Source of the DNA: Salarchaeum japonicum_A
Lineage (GTDB): Archaea > Halobacteriota > Halobacteria > Halobacteriales > Halobacteriaceae
Direction of reading: 5' to 3'
Length of the DNA stretch: 64,000 bases
NCBI RefSeq assembly: GCF_049705945.1
Contig: NZ_JBNAMV010000004.1
Location: forward strand, 1,860,001 to 1,924,000
Position numbers and translations under genes: made by a program. The notes under the pieces are model-generated. The model was not told the DNA's origin. It did not search any database and saw nothing but the letters and a program-made list of their open reading frames with translations. Numbering within the stretch: position 1 is the stretch's first letter; the number at the start of each line of letters is the position of its first letter. Below are positions 60,364-64,000 of this stretch, piece by piece.

Positions 60364-60373
60364 CTTAAGTATT
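60364..60373 (+). promoter_or_regulatory. TATA box of hflX
   Basis: CTTAAGTATT ends 22 bases before the GTG at 60396, supporting that GTG as the start. Confidence 0.7.
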
Positions 60374-60395
60374 CTCGGCCCCTACCCTCGTGTGA

Positions 60396-61712
60396 GTGAC
60401 AGGCGCACGTACACCCGACACGGCGGTCGTCGCGAAGCGCGTCGACTCGGGCACCGCGAACACCGACGAGATTCGCGATCTGGTTCGCGCGGCGGGCTAC
60501 GACGTCGTCGGCGAGGTCACGCAGGCACGGACAGCCGACGCCGCGCTCCAACTCGGCGAGGGGAAGGTCGAGGAGCTCGCGACGGTAGTACGGGACACCG
60601 GCGCGGACACAGTCGTGTTCGACAACCGCCTCGGCCCCTACCAGATTTTTAACCTCGGACAAAAACTTCCCGACGGCGTGGAGGTCGTGGACCGGTTCAC
60701 GCTCATTCTCGATATCTTCGGTCAGCGCGCGCAGACCCGGAAGGCCCAGTTGCAGGTCGAACTCGCGGAACTCCGGTACGAACTCCCGCGCGCCGAGGCG
60801 AAGACCAGCCTCGCGAAGCGCGACGAGAAACCCGGATTCATGGGGCTCGGCGAGTACGACGAGTCCCGGGAGCGGGACATCAAGGACCGCATCAGCCGCA
60901 TCCGGGACGAACTCGCGAACATCGAGAAGACGGAGGAACACCGCCGCGACCAGCGCCGCGAGTCCGGGTTCGACCTCGTGGCGCTCGCGGGCTACACGAA
61001 CGCCGGGAAGTCCACGCTGATGCGGTCGCTCGCTGCCGACCTCGACGTGGACGAGAACGAGGAGCGCCACCCCGACCTCGACACCACCGCGGAGTCACAG
61101 GACATGCTGTTCACGACGCTCGGCACGACGACGCGCCGGCTCGATATGGACCACCGTGACGTCCTCCTCACGGACACGGTCGGGTTCATCAGCGACCTCC
61201 CGCACTGGCTCGTCGAGTCCTTCAAATCCACCCTCGAATCCGTCTACCAGTCCGACCTCGTCCTCCTCGTGGTGGACGCCACGGAGCCCGTGGAGGACAT
61301 CCGGGAGAAACTCGTGACGAGCCACGACACGCTCTACGAGCGCAACGAAGCACCCATCGTCACCGTCCTCAACAAGGTCGACGAAGTTCCCGCGGACGAA
61401 CTCGCGGAGAAGACGGAGGCGCTGTCCGCGCTCGCCCCCGACCCGGTCGCGGTGTCGGGCAAGGAGGAACTGAACCTCGACGCGCTCCGCGAACGCATCC
61501 ACGACGAACTCCCCGACCGCGAGCGCGAACGCCTCGTGATGCCGCTCACGGACGACACGATGAGCGTCGTCTCTTGGGTGCACGACAACGCGCACGTCCG
61601 CGACGTCTCCTACGGCGACGACGAAGTCGTGGTTGACTTCGAAGCGCGCCCGAGCGTCGTCGAGAAGACGCGCTCGAAAGCGTCCGACCTGTCGGTCCCG
61701 GAGTCGGCCTAG
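60396..61712 (+). CDS. hflX: GTPase HflX
   Basis: 438 residues starting at a GTG. The N-terminal HflX domain (about 15-180) has LDIFGQRAQTRKAQLQVELAEL; the G domain has GYTNAGKSTL (G1), DTVGFISDLPH (G3) and NKVDE (G4). It rescues or splits ribosomes in bacteria and binds the large subunit. A long insert between G1 and G3 (DVDENEERHPDLDTTAESQD) is acidic. Leaderless. Confidence 0.95.
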   Translation: MTGARTPDTAVVAKRVDSGTANTDEIRDLVRAAGYDVVGEVTQARTADAALQLGEGKVEELATVVRDTGADTVVFDNRLGPYQIFNLGQKLPDGVEVVDRFTLILDIFGQRAQTRKAQLQVELAELRYELPRAEAKTSLAKRDEKPGFMGLGEYDESRERDIKDRISRIRDELANIEKTEEHRRDQRRESGFDLVALAGYTNAGKSTLMRSLAADLDVDENEERHPDLDTTAESQDMLFTTLGTTTRRLDMDHRDVLLTDTVGFISDLPHWLVESFKSTLESVYQSDLVLLVVDATEPVEDIREKLVTSHDTLYERNEAPIVTVLNKVDEVPADELAEKTEALSALAPDPVAVSGKEELNLDALRERIHDELPDRERERLVMPLTDDTMSVVSWVHDNAHVRDVSYGDDEVVVDFEARPSVVEKTRSKASDLSVPESA

Positions 61713-62152
61713 TCCGTCTCTTCCATCTCCTCGGCCGCCGCCAGTAACTCCTCGCCGCGTTCCGAGTCGATCGAGAGCGCCGGCACCTGCGACGGCGCCC
61801 CGTCCTCGTCGACGGCGACGAAGACGAACCGTGACTCCGTGGTCTGCTGGCGCTCGCCCGTCTCTGGCTTCTCGTGGAACGCCCGAATCCGTGTCCTGAT
61901 GCTCGTTTTCCCCGCGCCGTAGACGTACGCCTCGACGACGACCGTGTCGCCGGTCGGCACCGGCCGCTGGAAGTCCATGTGGTCGATACTGGCCGTGACA
62001 CACGGCTGACCGGCGAACCGGATCGCCGCCATCGCGCCCACCTCGTCCATCCACTTCATCACGTTCCCGCCGTGGACCGCCCCGAGGTTGTTGGCGTGGT
62101 TCGGCTGGACGCGGCTCCGGTTCTCGATGTACGTCTCCATCAGGTTCGGCAT
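61709..62152 (-). CDS. Acyl-CoA thioesterase, hotdog fold
   Basis: 147 residues. The motif NNLGAVHGGNVMKWMDEVGA carries the family's catalytic Asn/Asp region (helix with Asp), and IDHMDFQRPVPTGDTV follows. It resembles the YciA/BFIT-type thioesterases that release fatty acid from CoA. Convergent with hflX, overlapping by four bases. Acidic tail. Confidence 0.9.
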   Translation of the reverse strand: MPNLMETYIENRSRVQPNHANNLGAVHGGNVMKWMDEVGAMAAIRFAGQPCVTASIDHMDFQRPVPTGDTVVVEAYVYGAGKTSIRTRIRAFHEKPETGERQQTTESRFVFVAVDEDGAPSQVPALSIDSERGEELLAAAEEMEETD

Positions 62153-62218
62153 ACCGGACGTTCACCGGGACCGCGGAAGAGTGTTGGTCCGGCCCGGTCG
62201 GGGACCCGCGGCGACCGC

Positions 62219-63226
62219 TCAGCTCCGAAGACCCGAGATGCGGTCTATCGCCGCCTCGGCTTCGCCCATCAGGTCGCCGACCACGTCCGCCGCGGGCGAC
62301 ACCTCGCCGGTCAGACCCGCGCTCTGGCCCGCGAACAACGCCATCGCGTCGACGTCACCGTCTACGTCCGGCGTCGCGAGCGCCTCGGAGTAGCGTTCGA
62401 TCGGGTCGCCGGCGCCCGTCGTCGCGACTACCTCGTCCTCTCCGGGCCGGTCGCCCGGGGACGGTTCGGCCGCCTCGCGCCACAGTTCGACCGTCTAGTT
62501 CTCGACGACGCGGTGCGGGGTGCCCGGCCAGCCCTTGTCGAACAGGTCCGTGTGCACCGTCGCCGTCTCGTCGGCGTCGGCCACCCGCTCGCGGTACGCC
62601 CGATGGACGTTCGCCTCCTCGGTCGCCACGAATCGCGTCCCGAGCCACGCCGCGTCGGCACCGAGCGCCAGCGCCGCCGCGACTCCTCGTCCGTCCGCGA
62701 TGCCGCCGGCCGCCACCACCGGAACGTCGACGGCGTCGGTGACGCGAGGCACCAGCGGCATCGTCGCCACTTCGCTCTGGACGTGACCGCCGGCCTCCCA
62801 GCCCTGCGCGACGACCGCGTCGACACCCGCGGCCGCGGCGTCCCGGGCCTCGGCGGCGCTCCCGACGGTCTGTAACACGACTCCGCCGGCGTCGTGGACG
62901 CGCTTGACGTACGGCGCGGCGTCGCCGAAGGACAGCGAGACGACCTCCGCCCCCGCGTCGAGGCAGGCCGCGAGGTGGTCCGACATCGGACGTTGCGTCG
63001 TCGCCTCGTCGAGCACGAGATTGACCGCGAAGGGCCGGTCGGTCAGGTCCCGCGTCCGCGCTATCGCGTCCCGGGTGTCGCTCGGGTCGCGCCACGTGAC
63101 CGCGAGGTGGCCCAGCCCGCCCGCGTTCGACACCGCAGCGGCCAACTCCGGACAGGTCGCGCTCCCGACGGGAGCCTGTACGACGGGATGGTCGGTGTCG
63201 ACCAAATCGGTGAGGGGCGTCTCCAT
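62219..63226 (-). pseudogene. Nitronate monooxygenase family gene with in-frame TAG
   Basis: The frame opens at ATG 63226 (METPLTDLVDTDHPVVQAPVG) and shows the FMN TIM barrel of 2-nitropropane dioxygenase/nitronate monooxygenase: APVGSA, SLSFGDAAP, GWEAGGH with the likely catalytic histidine, VVAAGGIADGRGVAAALALGADAAWLGT. At 62495-62497, after 243 codons, lies TAG. The same frame then continues 91 more codons to a TGA at 62219-62221, and the extension (ELWREAAEPSPGD, later LFAGQSAGLTGEVSPAADVV) is exactly the usual C-terminal part of the family. TCG (Ser) to TAG would explain it. Nonsense mutation or sequencing error. Confidence 0.8.
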
Positions 63227-63278
63227 ACGCTCTCCAGAATTCCCGCCGCGGAAAAGGTTCGCCCGCGTCGCCTTGTCC

Positions 63279-63761
63279 TTACTCTAGCCGCTGCTTCGTC
63301 TTCTCGACGACGCGTACGTCGCTGATTCCGGTCTCGGGGTACTCCCCGCCGGCGTCCTTCTCGGCGGCTTTCACCATGTCCCAGACGACGTTCAGACCGG
63401 TCGTCACGCCCTCCAGGGCTTCCATCTCGCAGCCCGTTTTCCCGGTGGTCTCGACGGCGACCTCCAGCACCACGCGGTCCTCGCGCACGTCGAAGTCGGT
63501 GTCGACGTTCGTGATGGGTATCTGGTGACACATCGGAATCGTCTCCCACGTGTGCTTCACCGCCTGTATCGTGCCGACGCGGGCGGTGGCGAGCACGTCG
63601 CCCTTCCCCACGTCGTCGTCGCGAATCGCGCCCACGGTCGACTCCGTTAGGTGAATCGTGCCGCGCGCGACGGCGCGGCGCTTGCTGTCCGGTTTCTCGC
63701 CCACGTCCACCATCTGCACGTCGCCGTCCTCGGTGGTGTGCGTCAGGTCGTCGTCAGTCAT
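63279..63761 (-). CDS. moaC: Cyclic pyranopterin monophosphate synthase (molybdenum cofactor)
   Basis: 160 residues from the ATG at 63761. Motifs: MVDVGEKPDSKRRAVARG, KHTWETIPMCHQIPI (catalytic), TGKTGCEMEALEGVTTGLNVVWDMVKAAEKD. It makes cPMP together with MoaA. Length is typical. It overlaps the end of the next upstream gene by eight bases on the same strand. Confidence 0.96.
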   Translation of the reverse strand: MTDDDLTHTTEDGDVQMVDVGEKPDSKRRAVARGTIHLTESTVGAIRDDDVGKGDVLATARVGTIQAVKHTWETIPMCHQIPITNVDTDFDVREDRVVLEVAVETTGKTGCEMEALEGVTTGLNVVWDMVKAAEKDAGGEYPETGISDVRVVEKTKQRLE

Positions 63762-64000
63762 CGTCGTAGAGTGCGTGGGGAAGCCTCGTAAGCAGGTCGC
63801 TCGCGAGCAGGCCGTAGCCGTTCTCGTCGACGGCGGCGTCGCCCGCGCGGCCGTTCGCGTACGCGGCGAGCGCACCGGCGTTCACGGAGTCGGTGACGGA
63901 GAGGAGCGCGCCGGTCGCGCCCGCGAGCACGTCCCCGGTTCCGCCGACGGTCATTCCGGGGTTGCCCGTGCGGTTCGCGCGCGTCGTCTCGCCGTCGGTG
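63754..64000 (-). CDS. ADP-dependent NAD(P)H-hydrate dehydratase (5' part off window)
   Basis: Only the last 81 residues are inside the window. The segment NPGMTVGGTGDVLAG is the nucleotide-binding signature of the YjeF C-terminal (NnrD/CARKD) domain, which repairs hydrated NAD(P)H. In archaea it is usually fused to an N-terminal epimerase domain, which would be outside to the right. It overlaps moaC by eight bases. Confidence 0.88.
   Translation of the reverse strand, partial: TDGETTRANRTGNPGMTVGGTGDVLAGATGALLSVTDSVNAGALAAYANGRAGDAAVDENGYGLLASDLLTRLPHALYDDD

Noticed and set aside
62495..62497. Pyrrolysine or recoded TAG
   Set aside because: TAG is an ordinary stop for many genes in the window, no methylamine genes are seen, and a single base change explains it.

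Overview
This is a stretch of chromosome from an extremely halophilic archaeon (class Halobacteria). The proteins are strongly acidic, the DNA is G+C rich, and many genes begin at an ATG or GTG 23-26 bases after a TATA-like box, as expected for leaderless transcripts. The machinery is archaeal: Lsm, L37e, CDC48, PriS, GINS, archaeal RNase P proteins, 20S proteasome alpha, SBDS, archaeal methionine adenosyltransferase. I cannot name the genus. The window looks like core chromosome: about 74 protein genes, three tRNAs, and no insertion sequence, provirus, CRISPR array or rRNA.

Layout. 1-8 kb: an edge-truncated RNase Z-like hydrolase, a Dna2-like nuclease-helicase, small haloarchaeal proteins, an M42 peptidase and the lsm-rpl37e pair. 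8-11 kb: purF, a lipoprotein, a DUF420 membrane protein and tRNA-Leu(GAG), followed by 300 bp of tightly folded repeats. 11.6-20 kb: an MBF1-like regulator, an acyl-CoA dehydrogenase, panB, a small protein gene overlapping cdc48, and thiI. 20-30 kb: cysteine synthase, a thioredoxin convergent with a large DUF255 protein, purD, membrane proteins, an Lrp regulator, an inositol-phosphatase-like enzyme, tRNA-Leu(CAA), and an aspartoacylase-like peptidase overlapping a UPF0179 gene. 30-36.6 kb: tRNA-Glu(UUC) with a duplicated 3' end, a beta-oxidation fusion protein, an AlkA-type glycosylase, and a RimK ATP-grasp/retropepsin fusion divergent from a second aspartoacylase-like gene. 36.7-40.2 kb: sdhCDBA. 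40-50 kb: an eIF2B-like protein, rtcB with archease, rimI, priS-GINS, methionine adenosyltransferase, a CYTH protein and a long FKBP. 50-57.9 kb: a MinD-like ATPase, pyrBI, a TIM-barrel candidate, NUDIX, and the archaeal RNase P/proteasome cluster (COG1325 protein, rnp3, methyltransferase, rnp2, psmA, sbds). 58-64 kb: an HTH regulator, truncated hemoglobin, a second lipoprotein, FUN14, hflX, a thioesterase, a nitronate monooxygenase gene interrupted by an in-frame TAG, moaC, and an edge-truncated NAD(P)H-hydrate dehydratase.

The most unusual signal is non-coding. Four intergenic regions (about 11.22-11.52, 14.99-15.16, 19.66-19.99 and 40.17-40.28 kb) are packed with near-perfect inverted repeats whose loop is almost always exactly three bases, most often GAA/GGA or the complements TTC/TCC. 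Three of the four share one core palindrome flanked by TTTTTACTC and GAGTAAAAA. A hairpin of the same kind lies inside a coding sequence at 52.64 kb. These look like one family of mobile or terminator-like palindromic elements.
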